Source: Evernia prunastri | Lineage: Eukaryota > Ascomycota > Lecanoromycetes > Lecanorales > Parmeliaceae | Assembly (NCBI GenBank): GCA_003184365.1 | Contig: NKYR01000006.1 | Span: 496,001-560,000 of the forward strand | Length of the DNA: 64,000 nucleotides | Direction: 5' to 3' | Shown here: positions 1 through 12,400 of the stretch, piece by piece | Layout: each line of letters starts with the position of its first letter | Numbering within the stretch: the first letter of the stretch is position 1 | Program-made: the position numbers and the translations under genes | Notes under the pieces: model-generated | What the model saw: only the letters and a program-made list of their open reading frames with translations | Databases searched by the model: none | Told to the model about the DNA's origin: nothing

Positions 1-1842
1 CTTTTGCGCTTGCCAAGGCTTTCGCTGAACCCAAAGGCTGTGCTACCATCCTGAGCAAGAACTTATGAGGATAACGATTCTGCGTCTTGAAGTGAGCGAG
101 GTCTCTTGTAAAAACAGAAATTGACGACGAAGGTTGATTACAACGGATGGCGCTCTTCGCGAGATAGAGCATGTTGACTCAAGACGAAAGGTTTCCCATG
201 AGCCAATGATGGGCAGAGAGAATAGTATTTTAGCAGGGTCCGTGCACTCTTTCTCTGCTTTTCAACCCCCAGTCAAATGTGGGACCGGAGTTCTCAGCGG
301 GGCACAGCAGTGGTGATAGAGTATGCATAGTGAGTCTAGCTATGGGGCCATCAGCCATATTTATGGCTAATGAGGACAAGGAGTGGCTAGCTACACGAAT
401 ATAACAATCATGGACTATGCATGGAGTGCATGGAAGGCACTAGACACATAAGCAAACGCTGACAAGAGTCACTACGTGGATCGTGTCTCGAGTGCGATCA
501 AGGAGGATCAACTGCTTCGCTTTCATGACGTGCTCATATGCTAATTAAAATCGCTTTTGACACAGTGCTGAGTGATCTTCGCGATGGGTACCCTCAGCAA
601 GCTAAGAAATTTTGACTGTCTCTTGGCGTCGACGGAGTCGTAGGCTTCAGCAAATACGAAGGGATGCGTCTAGCGCGTTGAGCGAAAAAGGTCTCAAGAG
701 CACACACACTGTTTGACGGAGCAGCTACGTACACTTCCTCTTTGCCATTGGCTTTGTCTTTGGATTGCTGATTCTCGTTATCTACATGGGGCAGTATCAA
801 AAACAACAGTTACATTGATAAGTCCAATGGCACAATAAGTCACGGAGTACTATCTCATCTCTATCCCATCTCCGACGGTCCTAGGAACTGTTTTTTCTTT
901 TCTCACACCGCCCTTCTGCTTCACCAAGGTGCACTACTACGATCCGCGAAGAGAATCATTCGCCGCACCGTTACCCACCGTCTGCAAACCCAATTTGAAC
1001 GCCGAACTACCCAGTCTCAGCCATAGCTTCCAACCATTCGCGCCAAAGATAAGCTACATGATGAGGGGCCTCACTGCTTGCTCTTTGAGTCAACGGATGG
1101 GCGGGCTAAAATACTAGCGAGTGATTCTAGTCTATGGGTAGCCACTTCTTGAACGTGTTCCTCCAATGGAATTTCAATCAAGGTCCCCGCCCCAAGTGTT
1201 TACTCAAAAACGAAGTGGTCATCTACATAGCAACGCTAACTGTTGAGCATCGAGGACCGCAGTGCAGATCTGAACTCAGTCCGGAAGTCAGACTCATATG
1301 AAACGCGCCAAGCGTGACGGAAAGAGCGGTATTACAGGAGGGGACTACGTCCTGCACATAAGAAAGTGTGAAAGAATGTAGGCTTACCAATGCGATGTCC
1401 TTAGTGACCAATGAAAATGGACGAAAGACTCTTACGGCCGGAAAAATCGAGCGTTTGACATTGAGCCGGCGGCTGCATACATAGGAGCGGCGACGCTAAA
1501 GTGTACTTTTGCAAGACGGAAATAGGCGAGCTGCAGGTGGCCTTCTCCTGCTGGCCTTCATCACCACGGCCATTTTGGAAACATGGCGATCAATGACCGT
1601 TGGACTCCGTGCTTGCAGCAACTATTCCAAATACAAATATCGCAGAACGTTCATGTGCTAGACAGCAAAACTCTCGAACGTCAGTGCGGATTGACTGCGG
1701 CAAGGAAGCTTGCAGCATATTGCGTGGCTCTCGGGATGGATGTCATGATTGCTAGTTTCTGTTTTCGATGAAGAGGATTGTACTCCGCCTGTTCACAAAT
1801 ACATTCGCGCGTCTCGCACTCGTCTCTCGCAAGTTTCCTACC
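1..1842. other. No supported gene; contains a dispersed repeat
   Basis: I see no open frame here with recognisable domains or consistent splice signals; the short frames have no codon or composition support. The only structure I can support is the dispersed repeat copy at about 259-475, which recurs near 34.2 kb. Confidence 0.5.
259..475 (+). repeat. Dispersed repeat A, copy 1
   Basis: The stretch is clearly related to 34211-34410 in the same orientation. Both copies share GGGGCACAGCAGTGGT, a GTCTAGCTATGG..CCATCAGCCAT block, GAGTGGCTAG, and a TATGCATGGA...CATGGAAA block, then CGCTGACAAGA. Many differences are C/T or G/A transitions. No coding potential or terminal repeats were seen, so the element class is unknown. 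Confidence 0.75.
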
Positions 1843-3097
1843 ATGTCTGTTATCAAACTACAAGGCATAGATCTCACGGACGATCGTGGGCCTCAAGTCA
1901 TCAAGGCCATCGTGGCTTGCTCGTGCTTCTCCGGTGTCTCGTTTGCTGGTCGCATTGTGTCAAGAAAATTGTTGAAAGCGAATCTTCTCGTGTCGGATTA
2001 TCTCGTTGCGCTGGGGTTCCTCGGCGCATGGCTGTTGTCGGGTCTTGGTATCTGGGGTAAGCATCTTCCTGACTTGATGCCGCTTCGACAGAAGATATGG
2101 CTTCGAGGCCTTGCTCATGCTGTGCAGACCTGCACCTCGGGCTTGGAAAACATATTGAAGTGGTTCCGATGGACAATATCGGAAAATTCCTGAAGGTATG
2201 AGCGCCGAGTCAGGTCGTGCGCAGGCCGTTTGCTGATCGCCGAGCAGGTTATTTATGCCCAAGGTATCTGCTACATCGTCTCCTTGTCCCTCATCAAGAT
2301 CTCGATCCTCCTCTACTACAGGGCAATCTTCCTCGGCAGACTCTTCGACTTGTTCACATATGCCATAGGCGCCTTCGTAATCGCCTGGGGAGTGGGCGTG
2401 CTCGTCGCTACCATCTTCAGCTGCTACCCTGTCAGCGGCTTCTGGGATCTCATGATGAAACCTGCACCTTTTTGCATCAATTACAGAGCCTTCTACATTG
2501 CCAACTCGGCTACGAACATCTTCGCCGATGTGATGATTCTGTGCCTGCCAATGGGAAAGATATGGAACCTGCACATGTCGCGCAAGTCCAAGGCTGCGGC
2601 TTCGGGCATGTTCCTGATGGGAGGGTTGTATGTGACAGCTGATTCAAACGAGACAGGAGTCTTGTCGCTAATTGACGCAGTGTGGTAGTTGCGAGTTGCC
2701 TTCGATTCAATTATCTCTTGTCTTTCGACCAGACAGACATGACATGTGAGACTCTCCGTATCTCCAACGACACGCGGACTTACTGTGCTAACGTGGTCCA
2801 GGGAGCTACACTAGCACCGGCACCTGGAGCTGCGTCGAAGTCAACGTCGCCGTCGTGAGCGCCTGTTTGCCCACCATGGGACCGGTACTGCAGGGCATCC
2901 TCCGGTCGCCGTTGCTCGTGAAGGTCTTGGGGACCCTGCAGACGGTGAGGATCGAACGTAACGGGGCTTTGTACACTTTCAGTCGATCTGCACGGACCGA
3001 ACCAGACGAAGAACTCGCGAGACTCCCTGAGGATGCCGTTGCCCGTTCGTCTGGTCCTGGGTTGCAACATATGCGCTCTGCGATTCTGAATCAGTGA
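1843..3097 (+). CDS. PTH11-like seven-helix receptor (fungal rhodopsin-domain membrane protein)
   Basis: Predicted integral plasma-membrane protein of the fungal rhodopsin-like/PTH11 family, whose characterised members sense surface or chemical cues; the ligand is unknown. Model: exons 1843-2056, 2128-2195, 2248-2627, 2681-2745, 2802-3097, giving 340 residues in one continuous phase. Introns are 71, 52, 53 and 56 nt; donors GTAAGC, GTATGA, GTATGT and GTGAGA, with a TGCTAAC branch-like site in the last. Family hallmarks are visible: a DYLVALGFL segment near residue 50, GLGKHIEVV near 77, a helix with LIKISILLYYR, then VVVASCLRFNYLL, the DMTW motif near 240, and VEVNVAVVSACLPT. The C-terminal tail is short and has no CFEM domain; the N-terminus lacks one too. 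Intron 2 is the least certain: an upstream acceptor would keep the more family-like LLIAEQ but breaks phase. Confidence 0.8.
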
Positions 3098-3624
3098 TGT
3101 GAGGGTGGAGGAGGGGAGACGGGATGCTTTAAGATGACAACACTCCTGGTCAGCTTGGGCGACTGTGTTTGAAGGCATTGATGCTGGGCTCGAGGCGGGC
3201 TTCTCTCTCTATGGGCTTTTAACACTGGCCATCTCACGCTGCCATGCATACCCCACCTAGGCGTTATGGAAGCGGTGCATCCTCATTCGCTAGTTGCCTG
3301 CCCTTGCTGTTTGATCATGATCAGAATAGGATGACTGCGACCCGTGCGATAAATGTTTCTAGAATCACTCTCTGTTGAACAGTATGAAGCAAAATTCTTT
3401 GGCCCTGTGAAGCACAGTCATGACCGATCGACACGGTAGCAGTCTGTTATCAGTCTTCAAACCCACATTTTAGAACGAACTATCCCCTTCAAACTTTGAT
3501 GATATGCATTTTCCGTCGACAAAGAAGATCAGACTCGGGGCTTTGAGAAGTAGCTCATTGGTCTAGGGGCTACTCGTTAGCACAAATCACGTAAAAAGGT
3601 GACAAAGCTTGATGGTTGAAGCGA

Positions 3625-3960
3625 GTTCTCAACGCATTTTTTCGACGGTGAAACAGACGACTTCGAGCAAATCTTCTCCACACTAATCGATGTTCGTATA
3701 AACCCTACCCCCTGTCCTTCTCGTCGAGTATCATACTGACTTCTCACTCCTAGTCCAACCTCCAGCCCCCGTTCACCTTCGACCTCTACGCCTTTGCCTT
3801 CCCCCCCGTCACTGAAACCCTCGAAAAAGAAGATTGAACTGCCAAAGAGGCCAAGGACCCTTCCGAACTATTAGTGCTCCACCTCCAAGCCGTATCCCTC
3901 CGCCACATAGCGCCTTTCCTCCCTGCCACGCGCTCCAGAGCAGCAAGAAGCCAAACGCAA
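3625..3960 (+). pseudogene. Probable relic of an unrecognised gene
   Basis: Two coding-looking blocks lie in plus frames: THFFDGETDDFEQIF followed by STLIDVR at about 3632-3697, then, after a possible 3' splice site (CTCCTAG, ending 3754), SNLQPPFTFDLYAFAF and further residues to about 3957. An in-frame TGA interrupts the second block near 3836. The amino-acid composition looks real, but I do not recognise the family and no start or end is clear. The rest of 3098-4544 shows nothing else I can support. Confidence 0.3.
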
Positions 3961-4544
3961 CGAAAGCTGCCTTACTAAACGGCGTCCAATTGCTTCTTTA
4001 TGAGATTGTAGTAGTAGCGCCATGTCAGCGAACGATAGTGGTCAGTCATCGCGAATGCTGCTGAGTTTGCTTGGAAAGACTTATGGCAGAGTGCATTGTA
4101 TAGATAGCATAGTGGGATACTGGAAGACAGGGTCCCCCAAGCCTCTAGATGCAAGTGCATTGAAAGCGGGAATTGATCAACCAGAATTTTCTGCTCGAGA
4201 CAAATGTTCGAGCTTAACAGCACCTTTCTACGGACCTGGTGCCCGAAGAGACTAGGGATCGTTTGACGGATACAGATACAGGCGTTCTCTGGGTCTGCTA
4301 AAGTACAGATACAGGGAAGAATTTACATCCAATAAAAGTACTGAGGCCAAGAAGTTTTGGGGGAGGGTCTTGGCGCTGACATCCCGCTAGCCTTCTATTG
4401 GCTAGCTCCCGCTAAGCTCGAAGCTCAATCTCCTGGAAAAACTTGACAACCTTCCACCTCATCCATCTCCTCCAGCACCAACGCCATCAAACAACGTTGT
4501 CAAACACATCTCCACTCCTCAATTGACATCCCACACCTACAGCC

Positions 4545-5122
4545 ATGTCTTCGGCACGTTTCATGGCCCCCAAGGTCGCCTCAATGCTCGGCTCCGCTTC
4601 TGCCGGTGCCGCACGCCCTGCGCTCCGTAGCACCGCTAAGCTGCAATTCAACAACCCCCAGCGAGCCATCTCAGGTACCTGTCTCCAAAGCCTCCACATC
4701 TGACTGCGGTCTTGTCGCTGTATAAAGCCCCAATGCTAATTGTCACGTTCCATACACCAGGTATGGGCCGCTCCCTCCAGCACAACAACGCCGCGAAATC
4801 TCCCTTCCAAACCCTTAAGCGTCAACAAGTCAACAACGCCTTCAAGGCTTCCTTCGCGCCTCAAATGGTCCGCCCATTCTCTTCCGAGCTCGCGGAAGCC
4901 ATGGTTATCGCTGGTGGAAACATCGGTACCGGTCTCGCTACGATCGGTCTTGCTGGTGCCGGTGTGGGTATCGGAACGGTCTTTGGATCCTTAATCACTG
5001 GGGTGGCTCGCAACCCAAGTATGAGAGGACAACTGTTTGCGTACGCCATTTTGGGTTTCGCCTTTGCTGAAGCTACTGGGTTGTTCGCGCTCATGGTGGC
5101 ATTCATGATCCGCTTCACTTAA
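4545..5122 (+). CDS. ATP9: ATP synthase subunit 9 (proteolipid, c-ring), mitochondrial precursor
   Basis: Nuclear gene for the c-subunit of mitochondrial F1Fo ATP synthase, which forms the proton-translocating rotor ring in the inner membrane. Exons 4545-4674 and 4761-5122 (intron 86 nt, GTACCT...CACCAG, phase 1) give 163 residues. The first ~85 residues are an Arg/Ser/Ala-rich presequence lacking acidic residues, typical of matrix targeting and ending near VRPFSSE. The mature part shows two hydrophobic helices joined by the polar loop GVARNPSMRGQ; the conserved ion-binding carboxylate is the Glu in FAFAEATGLF. Length and layout match nuclear-encoded fungal ATP9. The start is the first ATG, in context AGCCATGTC, preceded by a C/T-rich leader. 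The intron falls inside the presequence. Confidence 0.97.
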
Positions 5123-6100
5123 AGAGTTGGGCTATACAATGGGACAAGGCCTGGAGATGATACAGTCGTGTTGTCATCAGGTGTATGCTCAAGTTTGCGG
5201 TTGCGGGTGCGTGGATGGACAGCGAGGAGGAAGGTGTGCAGATACTGTGGCAGGTCGAGCTTCAAATCATTGTAATTCTACTCATTAGACATAGATCCGC
5301 CAAGAAGATGTCAATGAAAAGCATGATCTTGTCATCAGCACTATGTATGATCCATGCTGGTAACATTGCAGTGTGTACTTGAAAAAGTGACGGTTCTCAA
5401 TTCAAAGGACAGACCATAAAAACAAAACCTGCCAAGCCCGATCAAATTGTCCTCCGCCAAAACTCTTTCAGGTAGGACCAGGCAAAATCCCTCAGTTTTG
5501 TATGGGGTGAACCGTGGGCGTGGTCTACTCAGCGAGTTTGAAGATCGGCCAATCTACGCAGCTTCTTCATCACGTTGTATCGTTGTCAAACACCTCCTTA
5601 TTACCGACAAAGCTTCTGGGCAATGGTTGACTGTGCCTGACAGAGAGGCTCTTCCAAACTGTTCAAGCACTCGAGGCAAACGCTGATTACGCTCAGTGTT
5701 TCTTGACTTCTGTGATACAACCGCTTTATTAGTGTACCCCCACCTGGAGAATTTATATGTCCGTAGATGGAGACCTTTTCTCAAGTCCAATCGAGGTCCC
5801 TATGTGAAGACCTCTCCGCGTTTAAGGCTGTCCGAGAAGCACTCGTGCCGCTACCAAAAGATCGTCCACGGCAAATAAAGGTCTTTATATGAAAGCTTGG
5901 ACACTTTACCTGATCGATTGAGGTTCTTGCGCGTGGATCGCAACAGCAGTATACGCGGTTTCTCGTTCACCAACTCGCTTGAAGCGGGAAAACCATTACT
6001 ATAGATTGTCGGCTATCACTTTACAATGTCCCATGTGTTCGTCTTGATTGTACTCAGTAAAAAGCTGTCAAGAAGAGCCTGAGCTGTGGTTCATCAAGCT
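5123..6100. other. Intergenic, no gene seen
   Basis: This stretch carries the 3' flank of ATP9 and the 5' flank of the secreted-protein gene. I found no supported coding or RNA feature. Confidence 0.5.
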
Positions 6101-7187
6101 ATGTTTCTACAAAGTCCTCTCCTGTGGACGCTATCCTCGTGTCTTATTGCTTTAGCTATACCGCTTCAGTCCATCGAAGACAGCGCGTTGAAGCTCTCGC
6201 CAGTGCCTACCATCGTGAAACCAGAAACGCTGTTAAATGCGTCCGTTTCCCCACTTGAAACGTCCGGAGAGAATGCTCTCAACATTCAATGCGATGGCGA
6301 TACGTATGGCTACAATCCCAGTATCCTCGACTGCGAAGACGCACAGGGTTATTTACCTTCAGGTACGCAGACATTCGCATTTAGTGAACGCCACGCCGGC
6401 CTTCCACTAGGGACGATACCTCTTCCGTTTAGAGTCATGGGTAGTCAAGCGCTCTGCTACTTTCAAACAGTTCTGATTGGGGACCCTGCGGGCGCCCGGG
6501 CGACCTTTGCTATGGTCCGCCGAGCCGCAACAGCTCTTGTGGGACGATGCGCGAAGGGTACCGTATCGCAAGGTGGTATTGCGACCAACATAGGTCAGAG
6601 TGAAGCCAAACTCCTGCCAAGTATTTCTTAACCCTAAATCTCATTGCTGACTCCTTCAGGTGGCGATAACAAATTAGCCGTAGTCCTGGGAAGATATTTT
6701 CGCCCAATCTCTTGCGGCAGAATTTTCCCCGGCTGGGAGTCCTGCGGAGATATCATATACAATATACCTGCCGACAAGTCGCCGCAGGTATTCGGTCCAC
6801 ATGGCGATCCCGCCGTTACGACAGAGCTTCCCTACAAAATCGACTCATGTAAGGGCACTGCCTCCCCTGACTTTCGAAATGCTGGCCCTGACCTTGGCAC
6901 ACCTAAAATTAGCCGACGTAAGATGTTCTGCGAACCTGTTGACTACCGGCAGATCTGATGTCTCTTCGTTCTACGACTTGTGGGAAGCCGTGACCGCAGT
7001 GTATTTTGTTTGCGCACAGCACGGTAGGACCGGTAGCGTCCGGGGACTTGGTATGACTTTGTGGAGCAACTCTGCCTTCCTTGACTGACATCCAGGTCCA
7101 GGTGAACACGGTGATATTTTTGTTACAATGACCTCTGGTGGGAGACTGGAGTCTCCGAACAATTCCTCCGATATGGCCTCCTCATGA
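6101..7187 (+). CDS. Secreted protein of unknown function (fungal family)
   Basis: Exons 6101-6593, 6660-6848, 6913-7050 and 7096-7187 keep phase throughout and give 303 residues; introns are 66, 64 and 45 nt. The first ATG opens a signal peptide (hydrophobic stretch LLWTLSSCLIALAIP). The mature protein contains cysteines at spaced positions and conserved-looking blocks: QCDGDTYGYN, TIPLPFRVMGSQALCY, GGIATNIGGDNKLAVV, SFYDLWEAVTAVYFVC and SGSVRGLG-like TGSVRGLG near the end. I recognise the overall pattern as a widespread secreted protein family of plant-associated ascomycetes with no assigned activity (recollection, not a search). No catalytic motif is evident. The splice joints restore the blocks exactly, which supports an intact gene. 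Confidence 0.75.
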
Positions 7188-8004
7188 AGGACATCGAGTG
7201 GCTCTGCTGTTTGAAGGAGCACTTGTAGCGATGCTTACGTGAGGGAAAAGTACGACAGCACTATACGACAGCACCACTGATTTTGCAGATACGTTTCGAA
7301 GATGACCTTCCCATATCAAAAACCAAATCTACCATGCGGTGCTTCTTACTAGAATAAGCTTATGATGGGTGACGTTTACTCACTAATCATGTCTTAACAG
7401 ACACATAAGACCTGAGCCTGACGCAGGAACAATTTTGCCTAATCTACACCTGGCATAGTGCACTGAATACTCGCTTAGCTAGCATGCTAAGCAAGAACAT
7501 CAGAATCCCTTAAACATATGTACTGAACACATCTGTAGACTGCTTATGGATGGTATTTGTCAACACCTGACGAATTTTTGTAATTCCGTCTCATGAGGAG
7601 CCGGGATGTTGAATGGAGAACGAATTCAGCAGCGCAACCCATTACCCCTGGGCCGAGGGCCGTGCCAGGGCGTGAAGTAATACGGCCGAGAGGGCTTATC
7701 TGTTGACATACGAGGCACCAAGATGTAATCAGTGTCTCTGGTCTAGACATGAGCATCAGCCCGGACCAGAATCCTAACGGCAGGACGCCTTATTGATGCA
7801 ACCAATTGGCGGCCGACGCCGAACGTCGATACCCAAACGGAACTTGATGTTTCGAGTCCTCACTCAATTCAGCATTGCTTAGAGGTCGAACGGATTGATG
7901 AAACATCACCGTACGGTCAGCTTACCATCAGCTTACCATGGGACTGTTTGCTATCTAAACAAACCCGGACAAAGGACTTAGACTGAATGGCTCACTAAGT
8001 GGTC

Positions 8005-8013
8005 TATATATAA
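8005..8013 (+). promoter_or_regulatory. TATA box of the O-methyltransferase gene
   Basis: TATATATAA lies 69 bp upstream of the ATG at 8082, a suitable distance for a fungal core promoter. An 11-bp direct repeat (CAGCTTACCAT) lies about 80 bp further upstream and could be a regulator site; that is speculative. Confidence 0.55.
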
Positions 8014-8081
8014 GTCAGTACAACCCCTTCATCCCATTCTAAAATCCCCAGTATTTTCAAGACATCAGTTCAATAGTAAAC

Positions 8082-9479
8082 ATGGCGTCCTTGACTACGC
8101 TTGCCGAGGAAACCCTCAAGCAGGCCAAGTTATTAGATGCGTATGCCTTAGCACAGGGCTGTCCACTCACTTCTTTTGACGAAGACACATTGCCAAACCT
8201 ACCGCCGGATCTGGTTCAAGCCCGTGAGAATCTGGTCAATTCCACCCACACCTTGAAAAAGCTGGCTCTCGGGCCTGTGGAAGTTCTGACGGAGATCATG
8301 TGGGCTGTGTGTTATTCCCTGACTTCATTGTCGAAACTTTGCAAACCAATGTGACCTCATCAAGCTGACTGAGCGGGCTGTAATAGATTAATGACGAGAT
8401 TTCCCTGTGCGCTGTCAACGACTTCAAGCTAGCCGAGTGCATCCCCATCGACGGTTCCGCAACCTTTGCCCAGATAGCAGAGAAAAGCGACCTGTCCGAG
8501 CGACTCGTCGAGCGTTTCTGCCGCCACGCAATGAGCAACCACATCTTCACGGAGGATCCTCCCGGTCACGTGCGCCACACCGCATCATCCCGCCTCCTGG
8601 CCACGGAACCCTACCTGCAAGACAGCATCGCAATGGCCGCCAAAGAGACGTGGCAAAGCGCCACAAGGGTCACGGACGCCCTGAGGCAATTCGGCGACAG
8701 CAGCGAGTCCACCGAGGCGCCGTACACGCTGGCCAACGAGCCGGGCGTCGCAATGTTCGAGCACCTGGCCAAGCATCCGGAACGAGCCAGACGGTTCGGA
8801 AGCGCCATGAAGTGGTTCGGCACGTTCGAGAGCTGGGATTTGAAACACCTGGTCAACGGATACGCGTGGGATCTGGTCGATCGGCCGGGCGCGGTCGTGG
8901 TCGATGTGGGCGGGGGCCAGGGCACGGTGGCGAAGGCTCTGGCTGCTGCTACGAAGCATGTCAGGTTCGTCGTGCAGGACCAGGAGGATGTCATCGCGCA
9001 TGGGAAGAGACTGATGTCGGAAGACTTGAGTGGTCGGATCGAGTTCATGCGGCACGACTTCTTCACCGAGCAGCCGGTCAAAGGGGCGGATGTCTATTTC
9101 TTGCGGTGGATCTTGCACGACTGGAGCGATGCGTACGCGGTCCGCATTTTGAAAGCTCTGGTGCCGGCGATGAGGGATGGGTCTAAGGTCGTGCTGTTCG
9201 AGTGGTTGTTGAAAGATGGGCCGGAGACTAGATGGACGGAAAAATCGCCGCGGTGAGTGGAGGTGCCTTTTGAATGCTCGGAGTGGTTGGTGATCTAACG
9301 GGCGCGTTCCGAGTAGGAACACCGATCTCTCTATGCTCGTTCTGTTCAACAGCAATGAGAGGACAGCGAAGGCGTTTGAGAACCTGTTTCGGCAAGCGGA
9401 TCCTCGGTTTCATGTTGTCGATGTGAGGAAGCCTAGGAGAGACGTGATGGCTATCATTGGGGTCGAGTGGAGGTCTTGA
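8082..9479 (+). CDS. SAM-dependent O-methyltransferase (class II, plant-type COMT fold)
   Basis: Predicted to methylate a hydroxyl group on a small aromatic or polyketide molecule using S-adenosylmethionine; the substrate is unknown. Exons 8082-8306, 8387-9252 and 9317-9479 give 417 residues in phase (introns 80 and 64 nt). The N-terminal ~200 residues resemble the winged-helix dimerisation region. The SAM-binding motif VDVGGGQG lies near residues 246-253, followed by the acidic-loop region FVVQDQEDV; the catalytic-base region is RWILHDWSD with His near 318. The C-terminal exon closes with a typical FRVVDVR-like strand (FHVVDVR) and ends VEWRS. Length is normal for fungal members. A TATA box sits 69 bp upstream. 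A second family member at 22.8-24.5 kb suggests a secondary-metabolite context, but no synthase gene is in the window. Confidence 0.88.
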
Positions 9480-12400
9480 AAATCACAGTATTAAAGACGG
9501 ATTGGCAATTTTCCTGGTTGTGGACAATTCGGGATACATGCGGCATGTAGGCGTATTGTTGTGAAAATATTAAAAGTTTCGGGCTCGGATAAAATTTCAT
9601 ATTTTGTTGGCCACCTGATGAGCACTCGAGAGTTCACACGCAGTCTATTGTCTTTGTGGTCTTGCAATCTTTTGCTTCCTTACCTGCTTATACCACAAGG
9701 TCTCCTCCCACATTGCCTTGATGGATTCGTGTTGAGGAGCCTGCTTATCAGTGCGATGGCCCGCCAGGAAGGACATGTTTATCCTTGTAACTGCACTGTT
9801 GGTTCTCCTTTGCTAATATGAATACGGTTCATCTTCTGGGGTCGGAGATGCTGACAGTCGGTTGTAGCGAAGAGCACAAGGTGTACGTAGATACTTCCGT
9901 AACGTTCTACGACTGTCACCATCTAGCTACGAGTACCTGAACGTGGAAGATCGCGCAAGAGCTCAGTACCCTTCGGTCTGAATATGTTAAATGGAGCTTG
10001 AACATTCTTCAGAAGGTGGACCGTACTAGCCCTCTACCTCTCTGACACTCTGAGGCTGTCAAGCGCTCACCGATAGTCTCAGAAATGTTTGCACTTCTGA
10101 CACAACCATCTTCAAGCGCCTTCTAGACCACAACCAGGAGCATACTCTTATCGCGCTGTATGTCAGTTCCAATCGAGTGTTCAGTGCATTACTATTCAGT
10201 ATTATAACCGCTCCTTTGGTCAGCCGTCAATTTCCGAAAAACAAGGATCCAATTCTGCGAACCTGGAGATGAGATTTCTCGCTCTCCTTCATTCGCACTA
10301 TAGATCGACACGGAGACCACTGCTATCATTACGGGCACAGTATTGTTGCGCGGAGAGGAAACGGGAGTCTATTTTTAAGAGGATTGATCGTGAGCAATCA
10401 TGTTTGCGGGTTCCGGGAGACCCGAGTTCTATCCGTTTATCGCCATCGGAATCACCTCAGCTTAATCCAGCAAGGCGCAACACCTCTCTGTAAAAATGTT
10501 GAACATCGGAAGTATCACGCGGCTTGTTTTCGGCTTCCTCTCCAAAATGCTACTGAAGGGTCATGTGACTCTCTTGGTAGAGGTGCATATCTTTAGCAAC
10601 GTAAGAGAACATCATGAGATGAGTGCTCGAAAAGCTGACACTGTGAACTGGGCAAATGATCAGCGAAAAAGAGAGAAGCTTGGATGCCGACTTTGAAGCG
10701 CTATTTCCGCTACTCGGGTTTTGGTGCACAAGAAGCTAAGAGAACTCATTTCAACAAAATGGCCACCTTTCACATATCAGCTCTCATCTTATGCTCAAAG
10801 ACTGCCCGAATCTGCGAAAAGAGCTCTGCCCTGGTCATTTCTCATTTCCCGGATTTATCGTCCGATCGGTATGATTTTAGGCGTTTGCGAAAACTGCGAG
10901 TGATTTGTTTGGGCAAACGCACGCCTACGAAAACACATGGATGTATGTCCCGGTTGCAGCTTCGGCTCTTTGACATTTCACCAGCCAATTGCTGGGTTCG
11001 TGATCTCCATAAATACTGGCGAAACCAGATATTGTAACCCAGAACCATCAATTTTCCTTTGATCACCACAACACCGACATCAAATCCATATCTAGTATCC
11101 TCCATATCTGACAATGTGCAACGACAGAAGATCAAACCCCCCAGCCGATGAATTGCAACCGGCGCGGCCACGCAATAACACCAATAGTGGAAATCAGGAT
11201 CCTTTGGGCAGGGTGGACACACGGACCCTACCGCGAGGTGAAAGTCCTGATGGCGCAAGGAGGCCCATTGCTTCTCATGTCGGAAGAGGGAAGTTGAGAC
11301 CTTGGTCTCAGTTGTTATTCGGTTAGTGGAATCTGTTTGCGGAGGAGTGGCCGTGTGTGTTAGAGCAATGATGGACTGGTGACCCATGCTGGGGAAGGTT
11401 TGGGAAGGGGCAAGGTTTGGGAGCGGGGGGTGGTGCTAGATTGTACATCGTGTTGGGATGGGTGTGTGGTCAGACTACTGTTTGCATGATCTGTTACTGT
11501 CATGAAAACATGCCGTGTAGTGATAGATAGAAGCTTCGCCGTCGTGGTGAAAAGAAACCTTGGAGATGAAAACGATCTGGACTAGGTTTGCAAATCGAAA
11601 TGTCGATGCCTGCTCTCGACACAAGATTCTTTCCTGGCTCCAAGGAGCCTATTTCTTGTGATAACATGTCTGGCGATGTACCGCCTGATTGCTTCTTCCC
11701 TGTGCACATCCGGGAACAATCCATAGGATGGAAAGGCTTGGAGTACGAACTAGGTCTTTCAAATAGGGGATGGATTTGTCGACCTAGGACTATCTTTTGT
11801 TTCTGAACAGAATCATACCGTTGCCCATGAGACAAAATGAGAACCAAAATACGATGCATTCTTTCCGCAAAAGGCTTGAACGGAGCATGGGAAGGTATTG
11901 GAAAGTATAAGCCATCTTAGAGACCTGCAATGTCTCATTCGTGTAGCAACAAGATTGACTGCCTCCAGAAACCATATGTTTAGACAACTGTGATGGCTAC
12001 TCCTCACCTATGTTACCATCTTCGATTAAAATCTGAAAGCCACCTAGATTCCAAGAGAACGTGATCGAGCTCTTCGTGTTCGATCTTTGGGGCGTGCTTG
12101 AAGCGAGTCGACGGGAAAAATTCCAAACGGATGGAAAAGGCCTACCTTATACGAAATGTAGACTCTGCCATGATGTATACCGCGCTTTCTAAAAACAGAT
12201 GCGTTCAGGTTGTAACAAACGAAGCGGAGTTGGTATCTTTAAATCTTGCAGCTGGCTGGGCCATAGTCACTTTGTTGGTCATAGCATCATTGAACATAGG
12301 TAGAGCGTCCTCAATGGCTTTTCTATAAGTGACAGAGCTCAAATAGAGAAGACCAAGATGCTCTTGCTTGAGTTGCAACTAGGAAGGTAGTCGCCACTAT

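Noticed and set aside
3552..3610. tRNA-like sequence (GCTCATTGGTCTAGGGGCTA)
   Set aside because: It resembles a D-arm/A-box, but no anticodon stem, T-arm (GGTTCGANNCC) or acceptor pairing follows.
8407..9186. Long Arg/His-rich overlapping frame in the O-methyltransferase gene
   Set aside because: It is a shadow of the GC-rich coding frame; the real frame has SAM and HDW motifs.
11114..11326. 70-residue polar frame
   Set aside because: Possible small gene, but with no homology, signal or promoter evidence; noted only in the stretch description.
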